From contig NZ_JANAVF010000003.1 of the NCBI RefSeq assembly GCF_024213195.1, positions 457,420 to 521,419 of the forward strand: 64,000 bases of DNA, in the 5' to 3' direction. Under the pieces are notes generated by a model that worked only from the letters and a program-made list of their open reading frames with translations, had not been told where the DNA came from and did no database searches. The position numbers and the translations under genes were made by a program. Source of the DNA: Streptomyces sp. TBY4. GTDB taxonomy: Bacteria; Actinomycetota; Actinomycetes; Streptomycetales; Streptomycetaceae. Of the stretch, positions 33,182-42,246 are shown one piece after another; the stretch's first letter is position 1, and every line of letters starts with the position of its first letter.

Positions 33182-34066
33182 TCACACCCGCTCCGGTGTC
33201 CGGACGGGCCGCCGGGCCGGAGGCAGGACCGGCGCCGCAGCCCGGGTGAGGTACCCGGCGCCGAGCGGCGGGCCGTCCAGCTCGGTCGTGGCGACGGGCT
33301 GGAGCTCCGAGAGCCGCCGGAGCAGGCCGGGGGCCAGCTCCGGGCCGACCGCCCGGATCAACGCCGAGGCCTCGGTGGGGTGCGCGTGCACCCAGCCGAT
33401 GCGGCGCAGCCCCGACCAGCCCGGCTCTCCGGCGGCCTCCGCCAGGGCGCGGGCGGCGAGGGCCAGAGGCAGCAGCCGGACCGTCGCGGGAGCCCCCGCC
33501 GCCCGCGCCTCGGCCGGAGCGGCCCGCACGGACTCGGCGACCGCGAGCCGGGTGAAGGCGGGCCGGGGCAGCTCCGCGTGGTCGGCCAGGTCGCTGACGG
33601 TCGGGGCCAGGCAGTGCACCCCGGCCGGGAACCCGTCCCGGACGGCCGCGGCGGCGACCATGCGGCCGGCCGGACCGGCGTCTCCGACGGTGACCAGGTG
33701 GAATGCCGTACGCCTCTCCCCTCCGGAGGCGAGGGGCAGCAGCGCGGCCGCGGTGGCGGCGGGCTGCTCCACGCACCACACGGCGTCGAAGCGGCCGCCG
33801 GGGGCGGGACCGGCCGGGGTCCCGGCGCCGGCCGGGACCCCGGGTCCGGCGAGGACCTCGGCGCCCCGGCGCGCGTCGAGCCGGGCCGCGAGGAGGTCCA
33901 CGTACTCGGGATACAGCCCGATCAGCGCGAGCTGACGGGCCAGCAGCAGCCTGCTCTGCCGTGCGTCGGTGGCGGTGAGCAGGGTCAGGTGGTGGCCGCG
34001 GCCGAGCAGTTCGGCGGCGAGCCGGATGCCGGTGGGGCTGGCGGCCCCGGCGAGGGCGATGTGCAC
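33182..34066 (-). CDS. Rossmann-fold (NAD(P)-binding-like) protein
   Basis: 294 residues from a GTG start. The N-terminus VHIALAGAASPTGIRLAAELLGRGH is a degenerate extended-SDR nucleotide site (GxxSxxGxxLA). Further motifs are FDAVWCVEQPAA and HLVTVGDAGPAG, as in the 'male-sterility'/NAD-binding_4 group where a reductase works on acyl thioesters; the catalytic YxxxK is not obvious. It is 35 bp downstream of the KAS III-like gene on the same strand, so the two probably act together on an acyl substrate. No clear ribosome site. Family assignment is tentative. Confidence 0.6.
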   Translation of the reverse strand: MHIALAGAASPTGIRLAAELLGRGHHLTLLTATDARQSRLLLARQLALIGLYPEYVDLLAARLDARRGAEVLAGPGVPAGAGTPAGPAPGGRFDAVWCVEQPAATAAALLPLASGGERRTAFHLVTVGDAGPAGRMVAAAAVRDGFPAGVHCLAPTVSDLADHAELPRPAFTRLAVAESVRAAPAEARAAGAPATVRLLPLALAARALAEAAGEPGWSGLRRIGWVHAHPTEASALIRAVGPELAPGLLRRLSELQPVATTELDGPPLGAGYLTRAAAPVLPPARRPVRTPERV

Positions 34067-34101
34067 GGCGGACTCGTTTCGAAGGAGGTGGGCGCGTGCT
34101 C

Positions 34102-35397
34102 CTACGCGGTGGCGGTGACGGTGGCTCCGGCGGTGGTGGCGCCTGTGGTGGTGGCGCCTGCGGTGGTGCGGATGGCTCCCGGGGAGCCGGCGGCCCTCAC
34201 CGCTCCCGCGAACTCGGCGGCGGCCGGGACGGGCGGCAGCGGTGCGGTGACGGTGACCTCGCCGGGGATCGCGACCCGGGTGAGGAAGGCGCCGCGCTCG
34301 GGACCGGCGCCGATCACGGAGAAGCAGACGGTGTCCTCGGTGCCGACGAGGCCGTTGATCACGTCCGTGTAGAAGAGGACGGGGGTCGCGGAGGTCACGA
34401 GGTTGCCGAGCTCGCGGGCGTGCGCGGGGGCCTTGCGCGTGTCCAGGCCGGCGAGCTTGTGGTAGTCCTCGACCAGGGCCGGGCCGGCCTGGTGCGTGTA
34501 GATCCGCCGCACCTCGTCCACGAAACCGGGGCGGTGGGCGTCCATGGTCTCCTGGTTCAGCATCATGCCGCGCGAGTAATAGCGGGCCAGTTCCGGACCG
34601 TTGAGGCCGAATGCGGAGAGTTCGGCGGAGCCGGGAAAGCCCGGCGGGTGGGCGGCGCCGCCGCCGGGGTAATGGATGAGCGGATCGCTGAATCCCGGCT
34701 CGCCCCCGAAATCGAGGGAATCGCGCGAATAGAAACCGAGTCCGGCCTCGAAACTCTCGTCCCGCTCGAATACCAGGGCGGTCGCGGCATCGGAGAACAG
34801 CGCCCCGGAACACCACAGGGTGTGCGCGAAGGGATGCTCCCCGTCGGCGCCGCTGTACTGGGAAATGATCCCGTTCTCGTCGACCCCGATGGGGCTTGCG
34901 GCGTTGTACGAGATCACCAGCGCGCGGCGGGTGCCCGTCCGGGCCAGGTGCGCGGCGACGCGGGAGAGCCCGCCGCAGCCCGCGCCGAGCTGGAAGGGGG
35001 GCACGCTGTCGGGGATGCGCAGGCGGCGCAGCAGGTTGAAGGCGTCCTGGTCGAGCATGATCTCGTACGGGGTGCAGGTGGCGACGAAGACGGCGTCGAT
35101 GTCCTCCGGCTCCGCGAGGGCGGAGCGCAGGGCGGAGCGGGCGACGTCGACGACGGTGTCGAGCGAGGCGAAGCGCTCCCGGTCCCAGCTCTTGGAGGCG
35201 ACCCCGAGTATCCGCTGGATATCGCGGCCGCTGATTTCCTCGCCCTCCCGCTTGCGGTGCGGGATGTGCGCGAGCCGGGCCCAGTCCTCGACCGAGATGA
35301 CCTCGCCGATCTGGGCGCCGACACCGGAAATCCGATAGGGGAACGGGTACGCGTACGCGGCGGGGGCGGGGGGATTGGCCGTTTCCGAGGCAGACAT
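34102..35397 (-). CDS. 3-oxoacyl-ACP synthase III-like condensing enzyme
   Basis: 431 residues with the thiolase fold of KAS III. Catalytic residues are present: Cys141 in FQLGAGCGGLSR, His302 in YTHQAGPALV and Asn332 in LGNLVTSATPV. The last ~25 residues are a low-complexity tail of five-residue repeats (TTAGA, TTTGA) encoded by a 15-bp tandem repeat near 34110-34170. It probably condenses an acyl-CoA with a malonyl unit or transfers an acyl group; it is not the housekeeping FabH, which sits with fabD/acpP. It forms an operon with the Rossmann protein and is divergent from the HTH/TPR regulator gene. Several lower-GC codons occur in the middle, unlike its neighbours. Confidence 0.85.
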   Translation of the reverse strand: MSASETANPPAPAAYAYPFPYRISGVGAQIGEVISVEDWARLAHIPHRKREGEEISGRDIQRILGVASKSWDRERFASLDTVVDVARSALRSALAEPEDIDAVFVATCTPYEIMLDQDAFNLLRRLRIPDSVPPFQLGAGCGGLSRVAAHLARTGTRRALVISYNAASPIGVDENGIISQYSGADGEHPFAHTLWCSGALFSDAATALVFERDESFEAGLGFYSRDSLDFGGEPGFSDPLIHYPGGGAAHPPGFPGSAELSAFGLNGPELARYYSRGMMLNQETMDAHRPGFVDEVRRIYTHQAGPALVEDYHKLAGLDTRKAPAHARELGNLVTSATPVLFYTDVINGLVGTEDTVCFSVIGAGPERGAFLTRVAIPGEVTVTAPLPPVPAAAEFAGAVRAAGSPGAIRTTAGATTTGATTAGATVTATA

Positions 35398-35500
35398 GGT
35401 TCTCCGGTCCGTCGAATCCGATGGGGACGGCTCCAGCGAACACCAGCGGGAGGGTGCGGAGAAGGGAATCCAGGGGGTGCAGTGGTGAAAGCGTTGAATA

Positions 35501-35536
35501 CCGGAACCAGAACCGGAACCGGATCCGGAACCGGAT
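35501..35536. repeat. Hexanucleotide repeat, six units
   Basis: Six near-identical hexamers (CCGGAA, CCAGAA, CCGGAA, CCGGAT, CCGGAA, CCGGAT) lie in the gap between the divergent KAS III-like and HTH/TPR genes, where copy number could change promoter spacing. Confidence 0.8.
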
Positions 35537-35567
35537 CGCGGTCGTGGTCCCTCCCGGGGTGGGCGCC

Positions 35568-37910
35568 GTGAGCGGGCGGGGCCGGGTCGCCAACGCCCGC
35601 CTGGGGGGCCTGCTGGCCGAGGCCGGGTGGAGCGGGGCGGAGCTGGCGCGGGCCGTGAACGCGCTCGGCACCCTGCACGGGCTGCCCCTGCGCTACGACC
35701 GGACCGCCGTCGCGCACTGGCTGTCGGGCACCCGTCCGCGGCGGCCCGTGCCGGAACTGATAGCGGCGGCGCTGACGGAGCGCTGCGGACGGCTGGTCAC
35801 CGTGGCGGAGGCGGGCCTCGACCCGGCCCCGGCGAAGCCCGCCCCCGGCGCGGCGGAGGCCGCAGACGGCGCCGGGGAGCTGCTCCGCCTCGCCCTCCAG
35901 GCCCGCGCGGACATGGACCCGCACAGCAGACCCCCACTGCTCCGCAGCCCGTACCAGCCGACCCCGGTCCCCACACCGACATGGGACCCACCCCCGCCGA
36001 ATCCCGCCGACGCAGATCCGCACCCGCCTGCACGGCCGGCTGCACACGTCGGCGCGGCTGCGGGTACGGGGACCGGCCCGGGCACGCCTCCCGGCACGGG
36101 TGCGGCGGCGGGTACGGGGACCGGCCCGGGCACGCCTCCCGGCACGGGCGCGGCTGCGGGTAGGGGGACCGGCCCGGGTACGCCTCCCGGCACGGGCGCG
36201 GTTGCGGGTACTGGCCCGGGTACCCCTCCCGGCACGGGTGCGGCTGCGGGTACGGGGACCGGCCCGGGCACACCTCCCGGCACCGGCGCGGCTGCGGGTA
36301 CTGGCCCGGGTACGCCTCCCGGCACGGGTGCGGCTGCGGGTATGGGGACTGGCCTGGGTACCCCTCCCGGCACCGGCACGGCAGCGGGTAGGGGGACCGG
36401 CCCGGGCACGCCTCCCGGCACCGGCGCGGCTCCCGGCACCGGCATCGTTCCCGGCACGGGCGCGGCCACCGGGGCGGGTGCCGTTCCGGACAGTGCCACC
36501 GGCGCGGGTGCCGCGACCGGCAGGGGTTCCGGCACCCGCGCGGGCGCCGTTCCCGGCACCGGCATCGCTCCCGGCAGGGGTGCGGGCACCGGCCCGGGCG
36601 CCGATACCGGCCGGGGCATCGTTCCCGGCGCGGGGGCAGCCACCGGCAGGGGCGCGGCCACCGGCAGGGGTGTCGGCACCGGCGTCGCTTCCGGTACGGG
36701 CATGGCCACCGGCGGGAGCGCTGCGGCCGGGAGGGGTGCCGGCACCGGCGTCGGCGCCGCTTCCGGTACGGGCATGGCCACCGGCGGGGACGCCGCGACC
36801 GGCAGGGGTGCCGGCGTCGGCGCGGGTGCAGCGACCGGCCGCGGCATGGCTGCCGGTAGGGGCGCCGCTCGCGGTGTCGGTGCCGTCACCGGCACGGGCA
36901 CCAGTTCCGGCACTGCTCCGGGCACGGGCGCAGCCACCAGTTCCGGCCCCGCTCCCGGCACGGGCATCGCGGAGCTTGCCGCGCGGCGGCATCTTGCGGC
37001 GCATGCCGAGCAGTTGAGGGCGCTCGCGGGGAGCTTCTCGGGGCTCTACCTCACCCACGGCGGCGTGCACACCCGCACGGCTCTCGCGGCCTGGCTGGCC
37101 CAGGACGCCGGCGCCTTCGCGGCCCGCCACGCGGACGGCCCGGGGGCCGTCGGGCGCGGGGTGGCGGACGTCTGGCGGGGGTACGCCCAACTCGCGCACC
37201 TGCTCGCCGAGATGACGGCGGACGCCGGGTACCACGGGCTCGCGCAGGAGTACCACGGCATCGCCCTCGGGCTGGCCCGGCAGGCCGGGGACCGGCGGAT
37301 GTACGCCATCACCCTGCGCGCGATGAGCGCGCACGCCGGCCGCCTCGGCCAGCCCGCGCACGCGGTACGGCTCGCCCGGACGGCGGTGGAGACGGCACCG
37401 GCCGACGGGGAGCCCGGCACGCTGGCGTTCCTCCTGGTCCAGCGCGCGGCCGCGCACGCGCACGCCGGGCAGCGGGAGGCCGCCGCCGCGGATCTGGCCG
37501 CCGCCGACCGGTTGCACGGGCGGCACGCGGTGAAGCCGCCCGACGGGCCCTTCGACTCGTACGGCCGGGCCGATCTCGACTTCGCCCGCGCCCGCACCCA
37601 CCTCGCCCTCGGCGAGTTCCCGGCCGCGGCCGAGGCCCTGGAGCGGTCCCTGCGCGGCCGCGCCGCGGGCCAGCACCGGGCGACCGCCCTCACGCACGCC
37701 GCGCTCGCCGAGACACTGCTGCGCCTCGGGCACCTCACCCGGGCGTGCGAGCACTGGCGGGCGTTCCTCACGGCCGCCCCGGCGGTGCAGTCGCGTGCGG
37801 TACGGGAGGCACTCGGCCGGCTGCTGCGCGACCTGACGCCGTACCGGCGCACACGGGAGGCGGTCCCGACCCTCGCGATGGCCCGAGCCCTGGCGGAACG
37901 CCTGCCATGA
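35568..37910 (+). CDS. HTH/TPR regulator with long Gly-Thr-Pro repeat region
   Basis: 780 residues from the GTG at 35568 (a longer frame from 35421 reads through hexamer repeats and is less likely). Residues about 1-90 are a DNA-binding-like domain: LGGLLAEAGWSGAELARAVNALG...YDRTAVAHWLSGTRPRRP. Residues about 160-465 are a disordered Gly/Thr/Pro/Ala tract with eight near-perfect 14-16 residue units (GTGPGTPPGTG). Residues about 470-780 are helical with TPR-like repeats (YHGLAQEYHGIALGLARQAGD, LGQPAHAVRLARTAVETAP). This HTH-plus-TPR layout occurs in Streptomyces developmental regulators; the repeat insert between the halves is unusual. It is divergent from the KAS III-like operon, probably its regulator. 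Confidence 0.75.
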   Translation: MSGRGRVANARLGGLLAEAGWSGAELARAVNALGTLHGLPLRYDRTAVAHWLSGTRPRRPVPELIAAALTERCGRLVTVAEAGLDPAPAKPAPGAAEAADGAGELLRLALQARADMDPHSRPPLLRSPYQPTPVPTPTWDPPPPNPADADPHPPARPAAHVGAAAGTGTGPGTPPGTGAAAGTGTGPGTPPGTGAAAGRGTGPGTPPGTGAVAGTGPGTPPGTGAAAGTGTGPGTPPGTGAAAGTGPGTPPGTGAAAGMGTGLGTPPGTGTAAGRGTGPGTPPGTGAAPGTGIVPGTGAATGAGAVPDSATGAGAATGRGSGTRAGAVPGTGIAPGRGAGTGPGADTGRGIVPGAGAATGRGAATGRGVGTGVASGTGMATGGSAAAGRGAGTGVGAASGTGMATGGDAATGRGAGVGAGAATGRGMAAGRGAARGVGAVTGTGTSSGTAPGTGAATSSGPAPGTGIAELAARRHLAAHAEQLRALAGSFSGLYLTHGGVHTRTALAAWLAQDAGAFAARHADGPGAVGRGVADVWRGYAQLAHLLAEMTADAGYHGLAQEYHGIALGLARQAGDRRMYAITLRAMSAHAGRLGQPAHAVRLARTAVETAPADGEPGTLAFLLVQRAAAHAHAGQREAAAADLAAADRLHGRHAVKPPDGPFDSYGRADLDFARARTHLALGEFPAAAEALERSLRGRAAGQHRATALTHAALAETLLRLGHLTRACEHWRAFLTAAPAVQSRAVREALGRLLRDLTPYRRTREAVPTLAMARALAERLP
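36054..36425. repeat. Eight tandem 42-48 bp units, with degenerate copies to about 36965
   Basis: Six 48-bp and two 42-bp units encode AAAGTGTGPGTPPGTG or its 14-residue form. Unit lengths are multiples of three, so recombination would keep the frame. Beyond 36425 the pattern decays into irregular GTG/ATGRG triplets until about 36965. Confidence 0.9.
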
Positions 37911-37929
37911 ACGGCGCCGGCTGCCGCGA

Positions 37930-38392
37930 ACACGACGGCCAATCCAGCGCGGGCCGCCGCCCAGCACGGGCTGCTGCTCAGGGCGGGGTGCAGCCCAGTG
38001 CGGGCTGCCAGCCGCCGCCGGGCCCCCCCACCGCCGGGCCCCCCCACCGCCGGGCCCCCCACCGCCGGGCCGTCCAGTGCGGGCTGCTGCCCACCGTCGG
38101 GCCCCCCGGCGCGGGCGGCCGCCCAGCGCGGGGTGCTGCTTAGGGCGGGGTGTAGCCCAGTGCGGGCCGCCAGCTGCCGCCGGGCTGCTGCTCGCCGTCG
38201 GGCCCCCCGGCGCGGGCCGCCGCCCAGCGCGGGGTGCAGCCCAGCGTGGGCCGCCAGCTGCCGCCGGGCTGCTGCCCACCGTCGGGCCCCCCCCAGCGCG
38301 GGCCGCCGCCCAGCGCGGGCTGCCAGCCGCCGCCGGGGCGCTGCCCGCCGCCGGGCCCCCAGGGCGGGCTGCTGGTCAGTGCAGGGTGTCGG
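37930..38392. repeat. Degenerate GC-rich tandem array, non-coding
   Basis: Repeated blocks of roughly 90-100 bp share CCCAGCGCGGG, GGGCTGCCAGC, CCGCCGGGC and GTCGGGCCCCCC. An inner CCACCGCCGGGCCCCC unit is repeated three times near 38028-38065. On the minus strand part of it reads as repeated GGPDGxQQPGGSWRPALG, which could be the remains of a disordered protein, but no start, ribosome site or stop arrangement supports a gene. It fills the gap between the HTH/TPR and acetyltransferase genes. Confidence 0.75.
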
Positions 38393-38947
38393 TCAGCGGC
38401 GGGCGGCTCGGCGGTAGCGCAGCTCGGGCACCGGGAAGCCGTCGGCCTCGTCGACGAGGACACCGCCGTCGGGGCGGAAGCTGGCTCGCTCGTAGAAGCG
38501 GCGTGCCCGGGCGTTGCCCTCGAGCACCCACAGCCGTACGGCGGGGTAGGGCGCCCGGCGCAGCACCTCGTCCAGCAGGGCCCGGCCGACGCCGGTGCCG
38601 ATGACGTCGGGCCGCGCGTACAGGGCGTAGAGCTCGCCCTCGTCCTCGTCCGGTGCCTCGCCCTCGGGATCCGAACCTTGCGCGGGGCCGAAGGCGGCCC
38701 ACCCGACAACCGCCCCGTCCGGGCCCTCGGCCACCAGGTTGGTCACCGCGCTGCCCGGGTCGGCGAAGGTGGCGCGCCGCTGCTCCGCGTACGCGGTGAC
38801 GCTGAGCCCGTCCAGGTAGGACTGCGGCATCAGCCCGGCGTAGGCGTGGCGCCATCCGCTCACGCGCACGGCGGCGACGGCGTCGATGTCGCTCTCGGTC
38901 ATCTCACGTACGGAGTGGCGGGCTTCCCCCGCGCCGGTGGCGTCCAT
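38393..38947 (-). CDS. GNAT-family N-acetyltransferase
   Basis: 184 residues. GNAT motifs: VREMTESDIDAVAAVRVSGWRHAYAGLMP at the start, ELYALYARPDVIGTGVGRALLDEV (motif A, acetyl-CoA binding V/IGTGVGRAL) and VLEGNARARRFYERASFRPDG (motif B). It transfers an acetyl group from acetyl-CoA to an amine; the substrate is unknown. The ATG at 38947 is used; a second Met about 15 residues in also gives a full domain. A short tandem repeat lies upstream (39005-39043). Confidence 0.9.
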   Translation of the reverse strand: MDATGAGEARHSVREMTESDIDAVAAVRVSGWRHAYAGLMPQSYLDGLSVTAYAEQRRATFADPGSAVTNLVAEGPDGAVVGWAAFGPAQGSDPEGEAPDEDEGELYALYARPDVIGTGVGRALLDEVLRRAPYPAVRLWVLEGNARARRFYERASFRPDGGVLVDEADGFPVPELRYRRAARR

Positions 38948-39004
38948 GCGGGGAGTGTGCCAGCGGGCCCGGCGTCCGGCACCGGGATTTCGGCGCCGGA
39001 CCGC

Positions 39005-39043
39005 AGGGGACCGGCCAAGGGGACCGGCCACAGGGGACTGGCC
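39005..39043. repeat. Three copies of AGGGGACYGGCC
   Basis: Copies start at about 39005, 39018 and 39032, in the promoter region upstream of the acetyltransferase gene. This is one of several unrelated tandem repeats between 32.9 and 39.1 kb. Confidence 0.75.
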
Positions 39044-39121
39044 GAAAGGACGAGGCGGGGCAGGACACCCGGCGGTCATTCTCAAAGGGGTGTAAAGACC
39101 TCAGACCCGCGAAGGAGAACC

Positions 39122-39505
39122 ATGTCGGCCACCGCCTCCTCCCTGAAGTCCCTCGCCCGGCGCGTCTGGCAGGGCCTGAACCGGCCCGGCGCGGCGGTGC
39201 TCCTGGAGCCGGAGAACATCCTGGTGCACACCCCCGGACCGGGCACGGTCTGGCACTGCGGCAGCCGGCAGGCCGTCGCCTGGTACGTGGTGGGCCCGGC
39301 CGGTGACGTGGTGGACATCGAGCTCGTCACGATGGACGGCGCCCGGAGCCGGACGGAGTCCGTCCTCGCGACCGGCGTCCCGACCCACCACACCGGTGCC
39401 ACGGTGACGGTCCCCGACCTCGCCCCGGGCCGCTACCTCGTCCTGGTCACCTCCGCCACCGGCACCCTCGACGCCTACAGCCAGCCGGTCACCGTCACCG
39501 CTTGA
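39122..39505 (+). CDS. Small hypothetical protein with a beta-sandwich-like domain
   Basis: 127 residues, no signal peptide. After a basic helix (SLKSLARRVWQGLN) the rest looks all-beta: WHCGSRQAVAWYVVGPAGDVVDIEL, TVTVPDLAPGRYLVLVTSATGTLDAYSQPVTVTA, like an Ig-like or carboxypeptidase-regulatory fold. GAAGGAGAA precedes the ATG. Its last 11 bp overlap the end of kdpC on the opposite strand. No named family is recognised. Confidence 0.65.
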   Translation: MSATASSLKSLARRVWQGLNRPGAAVLLEPENILVHTPGPGTVWHCGSRQAVAWYVVGPAGDVVDIELVTMDGARSRTESVLATGVPTHHTGATVTVPDLAPGRYLVLVTSATGTLDAYSQPVTVTA

Positions 39506-40127
39506 GGTCGCGCAGGGCCGTGTTCAGCTCCAGGACGTTGACCCGCGGCTCGCCCATGAAGCCGAGGGTGCGGCCCTCGGTGTGGGCCTTCACCAGCTTC
39601 GCGACCTGCGCGACCGGGAGCCCGTTGCGCTGGGCCACGCGGGCCGTCTGGAGCTCGGCGTAGGCCGGGGAGATGTCCGGGTCCAGGCCGGAGCCGGAGG
39701 AGGTCACCGCGTCCGCCGGGATCTCATCGAGCCGCGGGGCGTATCCGGGGACGGTGTTGTCGAGCAGGACCTTGGCCTTGGCCTCCTGCACCGACTTCAG
39801 CAGCTCCGGGCTGTCCGCCGCCTTGTTGGTGGCGCCGGAGACCAGCAGCTCGGACTGGGTGTTGACGGTGTTCTTGCCGAGCCCCGCCGCCGGGCGACCC
39901 TGGAACCAGCGCAGGTCCTCCCCGTACGACTGGCCGATCAGGGAGGAGCCGACGACCTGGCCGCTCTCGTCCTTGATCTCGGAGCCGTTGGCCTTCCGGC
40001 CGAAGGCGGCCTGGGCGATCCCGGTGACGGCGAGCGGGTAGATCACGCCGCACACGATCGTGAGGACCAGCAGGGCCCGCAGGCCTGCCCCGATCAACCG
40101 TGCTGTGTTGCCTACGGAGTTGTTCAT
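39495..40127 (-). CDS. kdpC: Potassium-transporting ATPase subunit KdpC
   Basis: 210 residues with one N-terminal membrane helix (LLVLTIVCGVIYPLAVTGIAQ) and an extracytoplasmic domain with SLIGQSYGEDLRWFQGRP, SGSGLDPDISPAYAELQ and LGFMGEPRVNVLELN, all KdpC hallmarks. KdpC stabilises the KdpFABC complex and assists ATP binding to KdpB. It is the last gene of the operon, 19 bp after kdpB. Confidence 0.97.
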   Translation of the reverse strand: MNNSVGNTARLIGAGLRALLVLTIVCGVIYPLAVTGIAQAAFGRKANGSEIKDESGQVVGSSLIGQSYGEDLRWFQGRPAAGLGKNTVNTQSELLVSGATNKAADSPELLKSVQEAKAKVLLDNTVPGYAPRLDEIPADAVTSSGSGLDPDISPAYAELQTARVAQRNGLPVAQVAKLVKAHTEGRTLGFMGEPRVNVLELNTALRDLKR

Positions 40128-40146
40128 GGGGTCAGCACGTTCCTAA

Positions 40147-42246
40147 TCAGGAGAGGCCGGGGATGAGGGAGACGAGCATGTCGATGACCTTGATACCGAT
40201 GAACGGGGCGACGAGGCCGCCGAGTCCGTAGAGGGTGAGGTTGCGCCGGAGCATCTTGTCGGCGCTCGTGGGCCGGTACTGGACGCCCTTCAGGGCGAGC
40301 GGGACGAGCGCGATGATGACGAGGGCGTTGAAGATGACGGCCGACAGGATCGCGGAGTCGGGGGAGTGCAGGCCCATGATGTTGAGCTTGTCCAGGCCCG
40401 GGTAGACCGCCGCGAACATGGCCGGGATGATCGCGAAGTACTTCGCGACGTCGTTGGCGATGGAGAAGGTGGTCAGTGCGCCGCGGGTGATCAGCAGCTG
40501 CTTGCCGATCTCCACGATCTCGATGAGCTTGGTGGGGTTGGAGTCGAGGTCCACCATGTTCCCGGCCTCCTTGGCGGCCGAGGTGCCGGTGTTCATCGCC
40601 ACGCCGACGTCGGCCTGGGCGAGCGCGGGGGCGTCGTTCGTCCCGTCGCCGGTCATCGCGACGAGCTTGCCGCCCGCCTGCTCCCGCTTGATGAGGGCCA
40701 TCTTGTCCTCGGGGGTGGCTTCGGCGAGGAAGTCGTCGACGCCCGCCTCTTCGGCGATGGCTTTGGCGGTGAGCGGGTTGTCGCCGGTGATCATGATGGT
40801 CTTGATGCCCATGCGGCGCAGCTCGTCGAAGCGTTCGCGCATGCCCTCCTTGACCACGTCCTTGAGGTGGATGACACCCAGGACCCTGGCCCCCTTCTCG
40901 TCCTCGACGGCCACCAGCAGCGGGGTTCCGCCGGCGCCGGAGATCTCGTCGACCTTGGCTCCCGCGTCCGGGGCGACCGTACCGCCCTGCTCGCCGACCC
41001 AGGCGGTGATCGAATTGGCGGCGCCCTTGCGGACCTTGCGGCCGTCCACGTCCACGCCCGACATGCGGGTCTGCGCGGTGAAGGGGATCCATTCGGCGTG
41101 GGCCAGTTCGCCCTGGTGGCGTTCGCGCAGGCCGTACTTCTCCTTCGCGAGGACCACGATCGAGCGGCCCTCGGGGGTCTCGTCCGCGAGGGAGGAGAGC
41201 TGTGCGGCGTCGGCCAGTTCGGCGGCCTTGGCGCCGGTCACGGGGACGAACTCGGAGGCCTGGCGGTTGCCGAGGGTGATCGTGCCGGTCTTGTCGAGCA
41301 GCAGCGTGGAGACGTCGCCGGCGGCCTCCACCGCCCGTCCGGACATGGCGAGCACGTTGCGCTGCACGAGCCGGTCCATGCCGGCGATGCCGATGGCGGA
41401 GAGCAGGGCGCCGATCGTGGTCGGGATCAGGCAGACCAGCAGGGCGGTGAGCACGATCATCGACTGCTTGGCGCCCGCGTACATGGCGAACGGCTGGAGG
41501 GTGACGACGGCGAGCAGGAAGACGATGGTCAGCGAGGCGAGGAGGATGTTCAGCGCGATCTCGTTGGGTGTCTTCTGCCGGGCGGCGCCCTCGACCAGGT
41601 TGATCATGCGGTCGATGAAGGTTTCGCCGGGCTTCGTCGTGATCTTGATGACGATGCGGTCGGAGAGCACCTTGGTGCCACCGGTGACGGCCGAGCGGTC
41701 GCCGCCCGACTCGCGGATGACGGGGGCGGATTCGCCGGTGATGGCGGACTCGTCGACCGAGGCGACTCCTTCGACGACGTCGCCGTCGCCGGGGATGATG
41801 TCGCCGGCCTCGCAGACCACGAGGTCGCCGATACGGAGCTCCGTGCCCGGGACCTGTTCTTCCACCGAGCCGCTCAGGCGGCGGGCCACGGTGTCGGTCT
41901 TGGCCTTGCGCAGGGTCTCGGCCTGGGCCTTGCCGCGGCCCTCCGCCACCGCCTCGGCGAGGTTGGCGAAGATCGTGGTCAGCCACAGCCAGGCGGTGAT
42001 CGCCCAGCCGAAGAGGTTGCCGGGGTCCGCGATGGCCAGCGCGGTGGTCAGTACGGAACCGATCAGCACCACGAACATGACGGGCGACTTGACCATCACC
42101 CGGGGGTCGAGCTTGCGCAGCGCGTCCGGGAAGGACTTGAGCAGCTGCTGCGGGTCGAAGATGCCGCCGCCGACCTTGGCCTTCTCGGGCTTGTGGCCGC
42201 TGGGCAGGTCCCCGTGCGGGGCTCGGGTGGAGGTGACGGTGCTCAT
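40147..42246 (-). CDS. kdpB: Potassium-transporting ATPase ATP-binding subunit KdpB
   Basis: 699 residues, P-type ATPase of class IA. The actuator motif SAITGES is at 167-173, the phosphorylation site is Asp318 in [11 protein letters not shown], and the hinge motif is [19 protein letters not shown]. KdpB hydrolyses ATP to drive high-affinity K+ import through KdpA. The ATG overlaps the kdpA stop in ATGA, giving translational coupling. No kdpD or kdpE is in the window. Confidence 0.98.
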   Translation of the reverse strand: MSTVTSTRAPHGDLPSGHKPEKAKVGGGIFDPQQLLKSFPDALRKLDPRVMVKSPVMFVVLIGSVLTTALAIADPGNLFGWAITAWLWLTTIFANLAEAVAEGRGKAQAETLRKAKTDTVARRLSGSVEEQVPGTELRIGDLVVCEAGDIIPGDGDVVEGVASVDESAITGESAPVIRESGGDRSAVTGGTKVLSDRIVIKITTKPGETFIDRMINLVEGAARQKTPNEIALNILLASLTIVFLLAVVTLQPFAMYAGAKQSMIVLTALLVCLIPTTIGALLSAIGIAGMDRLVQRNVLAMSGRAVEAAGDVSTLLLDKTGTITLGNRQASEFVPVTGAKAAELADAAQLSSLADETPEGRSIVVLAKEKYGLRERHQGELAHAEWIPFTAQTRMSGVDVDGRKVRKGAANSITAWVGEQGGTVAPDAGAKVDEISGAGGTPLLVAVEDEKGARVLGVIHLKDVVKEGMRERFDELRRMGIKTIMITGDNPLTAKAIAEEAGVDDFLAEATPEDKMALIKREQAGGKLVAMTGDGTNDAPALAQADVGVAMNTGTSAAKEAGNMVDLDSNPTKLIEIVEIGKQLLITRGALTTFSIANDVAKYFAIIPAMFAAVYPGLDKLNIMGLHSPDSAILSAVIFNALVIIALVPLALKGVQYRPTSADKMLRRNLTLYGLGGLVAPFIGIKVIDMLVSLIPGLS

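Noticed and set aside
32908..33249. Collagen-like plus-strand frame with GLPGLPGLPGP
   Set aside because: Weak codon bias, poor ribosome site, overlap with the Rossmann gene; the pattern is explained by simple DNA repeats.
33182..35397. Part of a larger polyketide or fatty-acid biosynthetic cluster
   Set aside because: No ACP, acyltransferase, ketosynthase partner or PKS module lies within several kilobases.
36054..36425. CRISPR-like array
   Set aside because: Units are contiguous, coding and of multiples of three, with no spacers and no cas genes nearby.
31868..39505. Integrated mobile element covering the repeat-rich region
   Set aside because: No integrase, transposase, tRNA or flanking direct repeat was found, so accessory status rests only on gene content and repeats.
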